Shown here: positions 1 to 8,935 of the stretch, piece after piece
Numbering within the stretch: position 1 is the stretch's first letter
Layout: each line of letters opens with the position of its first letter
Source: a virus
Strand: one strand, 5' to 3'
DNA: 20,973 nt
Virus record (IMG/VR): IMGVR_UViG_3300043571_000253
Span: 1-20,973 of that record
Position numbers and translations under genes: made by a program
The notes under the pieces: model-generated
The model's input: the letters and a program-made list of their open reading frames with translations, nothing else
The model's database searches: none
Told to the model about the DNA's origin: nothing

Positions 1-1061
<1,061 letters not shown>

Positions 1062-1062
<1 letters not shown>

Positions 1063-3119
1063 TGCCTATCTTACATAAAAGATCTTCTACCCCCGGAGCA
1101 ATTCCACCCGCAACAGGTTTAAGTCTTGGTGAATTGGCGATCAATACAACCGATGGAAAATTATATACTAAAAAAACAGACGATACAGTTGTGCAGCTCA
1201 CTTCAACTCCAGCGGGTCTTATATCGCCCGCAGTCAATGGAGTCTTATCCAGCCCCGATTGGTTACTTTGTAGTGGAACGGTAATTCCACAAAGTTCCTA
1301 TCCAGTCCTTGGAAATTTACTGGGCGCAAACTTTATATCTGCTACTGGAGCTATGCCAGCAACGGCCAACTGGCAAGCGGTTGCTTCAAGTGGTGAAAGT
1401 TCATATGTTGCAGTAGCATTAGGATCTCAATACTCAGCATTGTCAAGCGATAGCGGAAATGTTTGGATTTCTGGAGCATTACCTGTAGTGGCAAACTGGT
1501 CTACTGTAGCTTATAATAGTGGTTCAAACAATTATTTAGCTCTTGCAAATGGATCAAATGTGACAGCTAGATCAGTAGATGGCTCTGGTTGGGTTCAAGG
1601 TTTTGTACCTCCTACCAATCAATTTAATGCTATATCCAGTGGTGCATTGGGTGCTTGTGCAGTAACTCTAGGTCAATACTCTACAACAACAGTTGATGGA
1701 TTCTTGTGGTATCCCGGAGTATTGCCTTTCTCTGGAAACTGGACAGCAGTTGGGTATAATGGATCATTGTATTGTGCATTAGCATCTGGAACTAATAGTG
1801 GAGCTATTTCTACTAATGGATTGAGTTGGTCTGGTATTACGCTTCCCGTTACGGGAGACTGGCAAGCCGTTACAGGTACTGGTACAAATGGATTTTATGC
1901 TATCGCATCTAATGGCACGATAGCTGCTAACTCAGTAAACGGGACTAGTTGGACACAGCAAACTTTACCATTTTCTGGAAACTGGAGAGATATAGAATAT
2001 GGTGGATCAAGATTAGTTGCAGTTTGTGCTAATTCAGCATCCGGTGGATTATCTTATGATGGTGTGACTTGGTATAGAACCGCACTCCCAAGCTTTAGTA
2101 GCTGGTGGAGATTAGCTTGGAATGGCTCTATATTTGCGGCAGTTTCAAGTACGGCAAATTCAACACTTGCAGCGTCTTCTCCTGATGGTTCTGGGTGGAC
2201 CGCTAGAACTTTACCAGCGGGTACAGTTTGGGCTGGTATTGCTTGGAATGGTTCTACATTTTGTGCGGTTGGATTATCGCTTAACGTGGCAACATCTCCT
2301 GATGGGACTGGTTGGATTGGTAGATCAACTGTTCAAAATTCTGCTAAAAATGATTTAGCTTGGACAGGACAAAAATTTGTTGCGACTACTTTTGGAAATA
2401 GCTCTGTGTCAATTTCCCCGGAGGGTACTAGTTGGTTAACAACTACAACAGGCGCTACAAACACTTTTACTTTTATGGCTTCAGATGGAAATAAATATTG
2501 CGCCGTTTCAAATGGCGGTATGCACTCTTGGCTATCAAATGATGGAATATATTGGAGTGGCTATATGATGCCAACGGGCATAGCATGGTGTGCGATAAAT
2601 TGGAATGGTAGTCAATTTTTAGCAACAGCTCAAAACTCAGCTATTTATGCAACATCCCCAAATGGCTCAGTGTGGACATCTAGAACTTTTCCAGTGAGGA
2701 ATACATATCAAAATATTAATTGGAATGGATCTCAATATGCGGTCCCAGCCACACCTAGCAATTTTATAAATATATCAAGCGATGGAATAAATTGGACTAC
2801 AAATTATATGCCTAACTCTAGATCTTGGCATACACTTTCGTGGAATGGGTCATATTATATAGTCCCAGCTCTCTCATCAACACTTATAGCCGTTTCTAAA
2901 GATGGTGAATCATGGAGAGAGCTTAATATAGTTACTGCTGCTACTAACAGCTTGAGGTCTATTCTTTGGAACGGACAGTCTTTTATAGCTTTAAATTATG
3001 GTGGAGATAATTTTATAAAAATAACGCCAGACACTGGAAATTTTCGATTGCCAGCAATAACTACAAATATCGGCGGCTTCGCTTCTGGATATGTTGGCAA
3101 CTACTGGATTAAAACATAA
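1062..3119 (+). CDS. Putative receptor-binding or fibre protein: tail-collar domain split by 13 SxDGxxW repeats
   Basis: 685 residues. Residues 1-46 form a phage fibre-type N-terminal segment (LGELAINTTDGKLYTKK), shared with the next gene. Residues 66-91 resemble the start of a phage tail-collar domain (DWLLCSGTVIPQSSYPVLGNLLG), and residues 655-685 resemble its end (TPDTGNFRLP ... NYWIKT). Between them lie 13 SxDGxxW-type motifs, starting at residues 128, 171, 210, 250, 291, 331, 373, 412, 452, 492, 532, 572 and 612. Spacing is 39-43 residues, and most repeats also carry a WNGS-F strand. The pattern resembles Asp-box beta-propeller blades; the first motif (SSDSGNVW) has the full SxDxGxxW spacing. 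Likely role: a surface protein that binds glycans or host receptors. I see no catalytic residues, so I do not call a sialidase. The start follows a GGAGGA ribosome binding site. Confidence 0.75.
1443..2915 (+). repeat. Array of 13 degenerate 40-residue propeller-type repeats
   Basis: The protein repeat is about 120 bp per unit, with a conserved S-x-(D/N/E)-G-x-x-W core, usually followed six or seven residues later by LP or FP. The units are diverged at nucleotide level, so this is an old repeat rather than a recent tandem expansion. Confidence 0.85.
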
Positions 3120-4264
3120 TGGCAAATACAATATTATACAAAAGATCAAATCAAATTGGGAAAGTTCCAACTGTTAACGATTTACAGTCTGGTGAATTAG
3201 CTATAAATACTGCCGATGGAGCGTTATATTTAAATAATGCAACCATATCTACTCCAGTTGGAACTATACAGGCTGGATATTTAAATTATGACACTAATTG
3301 GATATTATGTGATGGAAAAAAATATTTAAAATTGCAATATCCATCTCTTAGTAATTTTTTAGAATATGAACTTTTTATAAATAATAATATAATAAATCCT
3401 ACCGACCCAATAGCTGTTCAGTCGGCTGCTTCTAGTCCAACTGCCATATGCGTTGGCACATATAGCAGTTTAATATACAGATCAACTGATGGTATAAATT
3501 GGAATAATATAATTCATCCAATAGGTGGTAGATGGAGTACTATGATTTGGACAGGATCTTTATTTTTTACAGGAAGTTCTGTTGGTAATTCTTATATGAC
3601 TTCGCCTGATGGTATAAATTGGACAGCAGGAACAATTCCCGGAGTAACTTCAATATGGGCTATTGCTTGGAATGGCACTATTTTTTGTATCTCTGGACTT
3701 AATACTAATATAGCAAATATTTCAACAAATGGAGTTAATTGGACACCTATTACAACTCCATTAACTTTAAGGTATAGAACTGCTATATCTCTTGGGAGTT
3801 TAATATTACTTTTTTCTGATACTGGAAACCAATACGTTGGGTCTATAGATGGAATAAATTGGATTGCATATACTTTTCCATCTACTTTAGTGGCTAGCAA
3901 TGCAGGTATCTATCCAGTTGTATTCAATAATACTATATATATATCTGGAACCGGAGGATCTGCAAAATCGACTGATGGAATTAATTGGACTATGATTAAT
4001 AATTTTAACGGCAGGTTTATATGTCCGGCTTCAAAATCTATGATATATTTTATATCAAATTTATCTGAAGTATTTTATTCAAAAGATGGTAATAATTGGA
4101 AAACTTTAGGCTATATTAGTGGATATGCAGGAGGAGGTGTTCCTGCGGCATTTGATAATATCCTATATACCGGCACTTTATTTACTTTAAATGCAAATAC
4201 AGACTATTTTTCTACCCCAAAATTAATATATGATAATTCTCAACCAAGATATATAAAAACATAA
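3119..4264 (+). CDS. Shorter paralogue: tail-collar domain split by six SxDGxxW repeats
   Basis: 381 residues, with the same plan as the preceding gene. The N-terminal segment shares KRS and GELAINTADGALY. A collar-like start (NWILCDGKKYLKLQYPSLSNF) lies at residues 60-80 and a collar-like end (YFSTPKL ... RYIKT) at 363-381. Between them are six motifs at residues 122, 162, 202, 242, 284 and 321; four of the six end in DGINW, so this array is more uniform than its neighbour's. One seven-bladed propeller, with the last blade closed by the collar strand, would fit. It begins at a TAATG stop-start overlap with no clear ribosome binding site, so translation probably depends on reinitiation. Base composition is more A+T-rich than in the upstream paralogue. 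Likely a receptor-binding or surface-decorating virion protein. Confidence 0.72.
   Translation: MANTILYKRSNQIGKVPTVNDLQSGELAINTADGALYLNNATISTPVGTIQAGYLNYDTNWILCDGKKYLKLQYPSLSNFLEYELFINNNIINPTDPIAVQSAASSPTAICVGTYSSLIYRSTDGINWNNIIHPIGGRWSTMIWTGSLFFTGSSVGNSYMTSPDGINWTAGTIPGVTSIWAIAWNGTIFCISGLNTNIANISTNGVNWTPITTPLTLRYRTAISLGSLILLFSDTGNQYVGSIDGINWIAYTFPSTLVASNAGIYPVVFNNTIYISGTGGSAKSTDGINWTMINNFNGRFICPASKSMIYFISNLSEVFYSKDGNNWKTLGYISGYAGGGVPAAFDNILYTGTLFTLNANTDYFSTPKLIYDNSQPRYIKT
3482..4099 (+). repeat. Array of six 40-residue propeller-type repeats
   Basis: Motif starts are spaced 40, 40, 40, 42 and 37 residues apart, with core sequences STDGINW, SPDGINW, STNGVNW, SIDGINW, STDGINW and SKDGNNW. Confidence 0.85.
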
Positions 4265-4638
4265 TGTTATCATTCCTACCACTATCAACAACTCCCTATT
4301 CATCATTAGCTTCTGGGCCAATTTACGCCTTTGCTTTATTTAGCTCAGACATAAATTTAGAACTCTCTCCAGCTATAAAATTCTACGAATCAATTCAATT
4401 TGATTGTTTTTCAAATTTTATTGGGAGTTTAGATCCGGTAAGGCAAATAAATGTGTATCATATTATGTATGTTACTACAAATAAAAATAATATTATGCTA
4501 CTGAATACGGAAGATCTTGAGATAGTTTACCACACTTCCGACTTCTATGCAGACTTTTATGTAGATACAGATTTAAACTATGAATTACCTCTAATTATGT
4601 CGGCAGATTTTATCTTAAATGCAATAGAGGAATATTAA
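4264..4638 (+). CDS. Unassigned 124-residue protein
   Basis: I do not recognise this protein. It has no signal peptide that I trust, no cysteine pair motif and no repeat. The N-terminus is Pro/Ser/Leu-rich (MLSFLPLSTTPYSSLAS) and the C-terminal half is acidic, with many Asp, Tyr and Asn residues. It begins at a TAATG overlap with the preceding fibre gene and lacks a clear ribosome binding site, so it is probably translationally coupled to that gene. Its stop is immediately followed by the next ATG. The position suggests a partner, chaperone or base for the fibre proteins, but nothing in the sequence shows this. Confidence 0.6.
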   Translation: MLSFLPLSTTPYSSLASGPIYAFALFSSDINLELSPAIKFYESIQFDCFSNFIGSLDPVRQINVYHIMYVTTNKNNIMLLNTEDLEIVYHTSDFYADFYVDTDLNYELPLIMSADFILNAIEEY

Positions 4639-4947
4639 ATGGCTTCTGAAATACATTATGGTGACGTTGGGGTTAATTTCAATATAACAGTCATGAATGA
4701 TACTGTTCCTCTGGATGTATCAAATGCCAATAATATTTATATAATTTTTGAAAAGCCAGACGGTACAGATGTGACAAAAACTGCAAGTCTTATCAATGAT
4801 GGTTCAGATGGCAATATTAGATATACAACAATTGTTGGCGATTTAAATCAAGTTGGTACATGGCAAATACAGGCTAAAGTAGATTTCGGGTCAAGCGTTT
4901 TTTCTACAGAGATTCAAAAATTTAAAGTGCAAAGGAATCTAATATAA
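4639..4947 (+). CDS. Small beta-rich (BppU N-terminal / Ig-like) virion protein
   Basis: 102 residues: one small beta-sandwich-like domain. The order GDVGVNFNITV, then PLDVSNANNIYIIFEKPDGTDV, then GDLNQVGTWQIQAKV, then FSTEIQKFKVQ matches the pattern of the N-terminal domain of siphophage baseplate upper proteins (BppU) and related Ig-like fibre-attachment domains. In those families this domain anchors appendages to the virion. Here it stands alone, between the fibre genes and the connector genes, which suits an adaptor for the upstream appendages. GAGG eight bases before the ATG supports the start. Family assignment is by pattern only. Confidence 0.6.
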   Translation: MASEIHYGDVGVNFNITVMNDTVPLDVSNANNIYIIFEKPDGTDVTKTASLINDGSDGNIRYTTIVGDLNQVGTWQIQAKVDFGSSVFSTEIQKFKVQRNLI

Positions 4948-5471
4948 TGGCTTGGGAAAACGAAATGACAATTATAGTCAGACATATTATAGATGATCTA
5001 GACTCAACAAGCTATCAATTTTCAGATAGTAGAATCGAAGAGGCTATTACTGTAGCAGCTCAATTAATTCATAATGAAATGGAATTCGTCGTTGATTATA
5101 ATATAGAAGTTGACAGTAAAACAATTACTCCAGATCCAACAACTACTCCTGTTGGCTCAAGTCTAAAAGATGATGATTTTATCGCCCTTTGTTGTTTACG
5201 GGCCGCAATGCTTTTTACAGCAAGCCAATTAAAAACATACTCTTTAAAAGCTATTTCTATACGAGACGGTGCATCTGCTCTTGATATGAGGGGCGTTATT
5301 CCGGGCCTTAAAGCGATTCATGACGACCTTGTGAAAAAATATGAAGCTGTTAAACTCGATTATCAAACTTCTAAACTTGGCCTTGGAAAAACTATTCTTT
5401 CTCCATACTCTCCGGGTTCAGATACTGCGAATCGTGGTTATATTGATTATCGTGCTGGATTCTTCGGTTAA
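4947..5471 (+). CDS. Putative head-tail adaptor/connector protein
   Basis: 174 residues, mostly helical in appearance. The N-terminus (WENEMTIIVRHIIDD, then FSDSRIEEAITVAAQLI) is typical of a conserved virion protein in many environmental tailed phages. The general pattern, a short helix pair with Asp-Ser-(R/K)-I followed by an alanine-rich helix, is that of gp6-like head-tail connectors that sit under the portal. The Pro-rich ITPDPTTTP at residues 60-68 is a loop, and the C-terminus ends in a YSPGSDTANRGYIDYR segment. It starts at a TAATG overlap, with AAAGGA about ten bases upstream. Connector identity is an inference from pattern and position; the gene itself is certain. Confidence 0.55.
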   Translation: MAWENEMTIIVRHIIDDLDSTSYQFSDSRIEEAITVAAQLIHNEMEFVVDYNIEVDSKTITPDPTTTPVGSSLKDDDFIALCCLRAAMLFTASQLKTYSLKAISIRDGASALDMRGVIPGLKAIHDDLVKKYEAVKLDYQTSKLGLGKTILSPYSPGSDTANRGYIDYRAGFFG

Positions 5472-5491
5472 TACAAAAAGGAAAAATAAAA

Positions 5492-5710
5492 ATGCCAAAT
5501 GCAGATGTTTCTGATGTAGTAAAAGGTTCTTATTCGCAGCGTGATGGCAGAATAGTATTACAGCCGCAACTTGCTGCTCCGACACAGTATCAAACTATTA
5601 ATCCTCCTGTAATTAGAGGATATACTCCTAATGAGTTTTACACTCGTTTAGACTCAAGACTTGATCGTCCACGTTACTATTACTCAACTCCTTCTGGATT
5701 ACAATACTAA
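5492..5710 (+). CDS. Unassigned 72-residue protein
   Basis: A short protein with its own ribosome binding site (AAAAGGA at about 5476-5482), set off by a 20-base gap from the gene before. It is rich in Pro, Gln, Arg and Tyr and ends in a Tyr-rich stretch (RPRYYYSTPSGLQY). It has no predicted membrane segment and no recognised family. Overlap of its stop with the next ATG (TAATG), good codon structure and a strong ribosome binding site all support a real gene. Small proteins at this site in related phages are usually virion or assembly components, but the sequence does not decide which. Confidence 0.6.
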   Translation: MPNADVSDVVKGSYSQRDGRIVLQPQLAAPTQYQTINPPVIRGYTPNEFYTRLDSRLDRPRYYYSTPSGLQY

Positions 5711-6222
5711 TGAGCTTATCTCTGTCTCCTGATTTATTCAACATATATAATGAAGCTGTAGATAATATCTGGAACAGACCCATAACTCTTGTTTATCCTG
5801 AAATTAGAGAAGAATGTCCGAATTGTACATTTAATGGATTTAGGTCCAATGGTAGATATAAAACCGGCGGACCATACCCTTTTGAAGATGGTGGCCTTTG
5901 CCCTTGGTGTGTTGGCGCAGGTTATAAAATGATTGAAACAACAGAACAAATAAATGCTCGTATTTATTATTCACAAAAAGAGTGGGTAAAAGTAGGACCA
6001 GAAGTGCAACTTGCAAATGCTGCTGCCCAAATAGTTGCAAAACTTACAGACTTGCCAAAACTTCAGCAATGTAAATACTGCATTCCTCACTACTATCCGG
6101 GCATTGATAACTACAATAATCAAAAATTATTAAGAATTAGCGATTTTTATCCAATGGGATTTTTGCAAAACCCCGTAAAATACATAGTGACTTATTGGAG
6201 TACATACAATGAGTCAACTTAA
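5710..6222 (+). CDS. Zinc-knuckle virion protein of the connector/tail-completion region
   Basis: 170 residues. Cysteine pairs CPNC (residues 36-39) and CPWCVGAG (64-71) flank a GGPYPFEDGG turn, forming a four-cysteine zinc site of DnaJ or rubredoxin-like appearance. A third pair, CKYC, lies at 121-124. I recognise the overall pattern (SPDLFNIYNEAVD, then CPNC, then PF, then CPWC-x-G-x-G, then K-x-TDLPK) as a conserved protein of environmental tailed phages, but its role is not settled to my knowledge. It lies between a putative connector and a putative tail-completion protein, so a head-closure or neck role is a reasonable guess. It begins at TAATG without a ribosome binding site and overlaps the next gene by 14 bases. 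Confidence 0.6.
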   Translation: MSLSLSPDLFNIYNEAVDNIWNRPITLVYPEIREECPNCTFNGFRSNGRYKTGGPYPFEDGGLCPWCVGAGYKMIETTEQINARIYYSQKEWVKVGPEVQLANAAAQIVAKLTDLPKLQQCKYCIPHYYPGIDNYNNQKLLRISDFYPMGFLQNPVKYIVTYWSTYNEST

Positions 6223-6832
6223 AATAAAAATCCTTGAGTCCTCAGATAAAATACAAAAAGATATTCTCGCAGCTTCTGAGCAAGAGTTAAAAAAAATATT
6301 TCAAAAAGCAAAAGTAAAAATTCATTCTGAAATTATTAATCTCACAGTTCAAGCATTATCTAGTTGTCCTGAAATAGAATCATTAAGAGGCGGCAAATTA
6401 AAAACTGATTTTGGTTTAAATTATGACCCCTCCGATGAGATTATTTACGCAGTTGCTAATTCTGTTCAAGTGTATTTTAAATACTTTCGTTTTACAAAAA
6501 CTGGAGCAACTTCTGTGCTTTCAGTTTATATTCAGCCCGAAGATTTTCAAAACTTATTTTCTTTACCATCAGCAGTTACAGAAACAGAAAAAGGTGCAGT
6601 GTTGCCTTGGCTACAATGGCTATTAACTGCTGGAGATGCTATTCTTATAGTTGACTATCATGTTTCTTATGGGCCATATCCAACAAGTAGATCGGGCGGC
6701 GGCATAATGACTAATGGCGGCGTATTTAAAGTTGATTCTCAATTTTCAGGAACCCAAGACAATAACTTTATTACCAGAGCCTTAGAAAAAAAACAAAAAG
6801 AAATTTTAAGCATTATTGAGAGAAGCGTATGA
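6209..6832 (+). CDS. Putative tail-completion / neck protein
   Basis: 207 residues. The N-terminal 50 residues look like a lysine-rich amphipathic helix. The C-terminal part carries LPWLQWLLTAGDAILIVDYH (residues 132-151), followed by SRSGGGIM and FKVDSQFSGTQDNNFITRAL. This arrangement recurs in phage minor virion proteins near tail genes. Its size, the helix-plus-beta layout and its place just before the tail tube fit a neck or tail-completion protein, as in HK97 gp10-like families, but I cannot prove homology. GGAG at 6197-6200 sets the start. The gene overlaps the preceding one by 14 bases and the next by four (ATGA). Confidence 0.5.
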   Translation: MSQLKIKILESSDKIQKDILAASEQELKKIFQKAKVKIHSEIINLTVQALSSCPEIESLRGGKLKTDFGLNYDPSDEIIYAVANSVQVYFKYFRFTKTGATSVLSVYIQPEDFQNLFSLPSAVTETEKGAVLPWLQWLLTAGDAILIVDYHVSYGPYPTSRSGGGIMTNGGVFKVDSQFSGTQDNNFITRALEKKQKEILSIIERSV

Positions 6833-7806
6833 CTTACAATCCATCTTTAGTAGGCATTAGTAACACACAAGATTCAACATTATCTACAATTTTATTAGAT
6901 AATTTTGTTACAATGTATGATTGGGGCTTTCTTGACAAGGGCGGTTTTAATAATATTTCAATTCCTCAAAGCGGAATGTATGGTGGATCTAAAAGTGACT
7001 TAAGAGTAGCAAATGATCCAAATTATCAGTCGGGTAGAGTTTGGAGGGGTTTTAGGGAAAATTGGGTCTGGGAGACAGGAATAAATAGATCAACTCAACC
7101 TATATCAATAAGTGGACTATATGTAAACAACACTTTTTTGCCCTACTCTTATAATTCTGGCGTTGGATGCTATACTGGCCCCACTGCAACAGGATATAGA
7201 ATTAACTTTGTAGAGGGGCAAGTTGTTTTTGACAATCCTGTTCCTGCCACCTCTGTTGTTAAGTTAAATTATTCATATAAATGGATAAAAGTAGATCGAG
7301 CAGAAGGCGTTCCATTTTTTCGCCAAATTCAAACAAGTGATTTTAAAATAGATCAAAATTTCTTGTCTAGTTCGGGCGACTGGGTTCAGTTAGGCCAAAC
7401 AAGAGTTCAACTTCCCGCTGTTTTTGTTGAAATTATTCCTAATAGAAAATATAAAGGATATCAATTAGGTGGCGGTCAATGGGCTTATACAGACATCCTT
7501 TTTTATACACTTGCTAATAGAGAGTCTGACTGTTCAAATATATCAAATATTATTTCTTATCAAAATGATAGAATTATAAATTTATTTGATTCAAATACAA
7601 TATCTTATAGTGGAAATTATCCATTAAGTTTTGGAAGCGATTTAATAAACAGGTCATATGACTATAAATATTGGCTCAATAATCACTTTTTTGAAAATTG
7701 TAGAATTTTTGATACTAATATAAATGGAATAACTCAAGTGGGTGTTGATTTTTATGTAGGAACAGTTAGATCAACAACAGAAGTAAAATTGCTAGATGTA
7801 ATCTAG
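6829..7806 (+). CDS. Unassigned conserved virion protein upstream of tail tube
   Basis: 325 residues, aromatic- and Asn-rich, with a soluble beta-rich look. Recognisable stretches are MYDWGFLDKGGFNNI (residues 29-43), WRGFRENWVWETGI (about 72-85), a strand pair around ISGLYVNNTFLPYSYN and VEGQVVFDNPVPATSVVKLNYSY (split about 97-150), and QLPAVFVEIIPNRKYKGYQLGG. I recall this arrangement from environmental phage genomes as a structural protein without a fixed function. It is the last gene before the tail tube, where tail terminator or sheath genes may lie. It is short for a contractile sheath and shows no sheath motif that I know. It starts at an ATGA overlap and ends before a 64-base gap. Confidence 0.5.
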   Translation: MTYNPSLVGISNTQDSTLSTILLDNFVTMYDWGFLDKGGFNNISIPQSGMYGGSKSDLRVANDPNYQSGRVWRGFRENWVWETGINRSTQPISISGLYVNNTFLPYSYNSGVGCYTGPTATGYRINFVEGQVVFDNPVPATSVVKLNYSYKWIKVDRAEGVPFFRQIQTSDFKIDQNFLSSSGDWVQLGQTRVQLPAVFVEIIPNRKYKGYQLGGGQWAYTDILFYTLANRESDCSNISNIISYQNDRIINLFDSNTISYSGNYPLSFGSDLINRSYDYKYWLNNHFFENCRIFDTNINGITQVGVDFYVGTVRSTTEVKLLDVI

Positions 7807-7870
7807 CTTTGTGTATTATTATATAGCTTAGGCTTTTCTTAAAATAGATCTATAAATGGAGAAAAATTAA
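7807..7870 (+). promoter_or_regulatory. 64-base gap before tail tube gene: ribosome binding site, no convincing promoter
   Basis: GGAG at 7858-7861 lies nine bases before the tube gene ATG and sets its start. The gap also holds a perfect 10-bp palindrome (ATAGATCTAT, 7844-7853) and a TAAAAT that could pass as a -10 element, but there is no matching -35 element. Tail tube genes are expressed at high level, so a promoter or RNA-processing site here would make sense, but the sequence does not establish one. Confidence 0.3.
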
Positions 7871-8920
7871 ATGTCAAATCGTATTTTTTATGCTGTGCAA
7901 GCAGTTGGAATTCAACCAGACGACACTGGCACAATTAGCTGGATGCACGGTATGCAATCAGTTGGTATTACTACCAATTTTAACCTAGAACAAGTATTCG
8001 AACTTGGTCAATTAGCTCTTTTTCAGAATATTGAAAATATTGCAGAAATCGAAGTTACAACAGAAAGAGTTCTTGATGGAAATGCACTAACATATTTAAC
8101 TGCTGCTAGTTCTGGTAATAGTAGTATTGTTGCTGCTTCTAATCAAAAAGCTGGTGTTTATTTAATTATTTATCCAGATACAAATAGTGCAGCTACTGGC
8201 CTTGGATTCAATGGTCTTGTTTATTGCTCCGGTATGCGCCCAAGCAATATTACATATACGTTCCCAGTCGAAGGCAATTCTACAGAATCAGTAACATTTG
8301 TTGGAAATCAAAAGCAGTGGTCAGATAGCACTTTATTCCCAGCCTTTAATCCATCAACATGGGTTGGAACAGGAACGTATAATAATGGAGTTGTTTACTA
8401 CCCATCTGGCGCAGGATATTATAGCGGTATTAATGAACCTTCTTATGACTCTCCTCTTAATACTGTATTTCGTAGACAACACTTTACAACTGGTGTTGTT
8501 GCGTCAAAAGCAACAGTTATTCCAACTGAAGTTCTTAATGCTACAAATGGTGTAGTATCAAAAATTCAAACTATTACAGTTTCAGCAGATATGGGTCGTG
8601 AGAATATTTTTGAACTTGGTAAATTTTTACCATATGTTAAATATGCAAACTTCCCAATTGCTGTAACTTGTGATTTTGAAGTTATTTCTACAAGTGGCGA
8701 TAGAATGTCATCTAGTGGTGAAAATTATTCGCTATCTGATAGACAAATTATTGTAAACTTTAACAATGGTACAAAAACTCTATCAATTGATCTTGGAACA
8801 AAAAATAAACTTACAAGTGTAAACTATACTGGCGGTGATACTGGTGGGGGAAATGCTACTATGACTTTCTCATACCAAGGATTCAATGCCTTTAGAGTTC
8901 AAACTGGCGTAGTTTCTTAA
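7871..8920 (+). CDS. Major tail protein (tail tube), apparently two tandem tube domains
   Basis: 349 residues. The first half carries QSVGITTNFNLEQVFELGQL (residues 29-48), and the second half carries a matching QTITVSADMGRENIFELGKF (233-252). FELG falls at residues 43-46 and 247-250. In each half this is followed by a diverged matching segment: GVYLIIYP...FNGLVYCSGMRPSNITYTFP at 95-132, against RQIIVNFN...LGTKNKLTSVNYTGG at 291-322. Both halves end in a strand with T/S-F and G-F or Q-W. The FELG-containing hairpin is what I associate with phage tail tube proteins of environmental phages. A tandem duplicated tube domain is known from phage T5 pb6, which forms trimeric rings with pseudo-sixfold symmetry. 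Role: polymerises into the tail tube around the tape measure. Start set by GGAG. Confidence 0.75.
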   Translation: MSNRIFYAVQAVGIQPDDTGTISWMHGMQSVGITTNFNLEQVFELGQLALFQNIENIAEIEVTTERVLDGNALTYLTAASSGNSSIVAASNQKAGVYLIIYPDTNSAATGLGFNGLVYCSGMRPSNITYTFPVEGNSTESVTFVGNQKQWSDSTLFPAFNPSTWVGTGTYNNGVVYYPSGAGYYSGINEPSYDSPLNTVFRRQHFTTGVVASKATVIPTEVLNATNGVVSKIQTITVSADMGRENIFELGKFLPYVKYANFPIAVTCDFEVISTSGDRMSSSGENYSLSDRQIIVNFNNGTKTLSIDLGTKNKLTSVNYTGGDTGGGNATMTFSYQGFNAFRVQTGVVS

Positions 8921-8935
8921 GATTAAGTTAATAGG

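Noticed and set aside
1443-4099. Sialidase (neuraminidase) activity for the SxDGxxW repeat proteins
   Set aside because: Asp-box-like motifs alone do not show enzyme activity. I see no arginine triad or catalytic Tyr/Glu arrangement, and most motifs are one residue shorter than the classical Asp box.
7851-7858. T4-type late promoter (TATAAATG) before the tail tube gene
   Set aside because: Transcription from it would start downstream of the GGAG ribosome binding site at 7858-7861. Exact TATAAATA also occurs several times inside coding sequence here, as expected by chance in A+T-rich DNA.
7856-7870. Four-codon leader peptide (ATG GAG AAA AAT TAA) ending at the tube gene start
   Set aside because: Its only support is an ATG and a stop. 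It overlaps the ribosome binding site of the tube gene and is best explained by chance.
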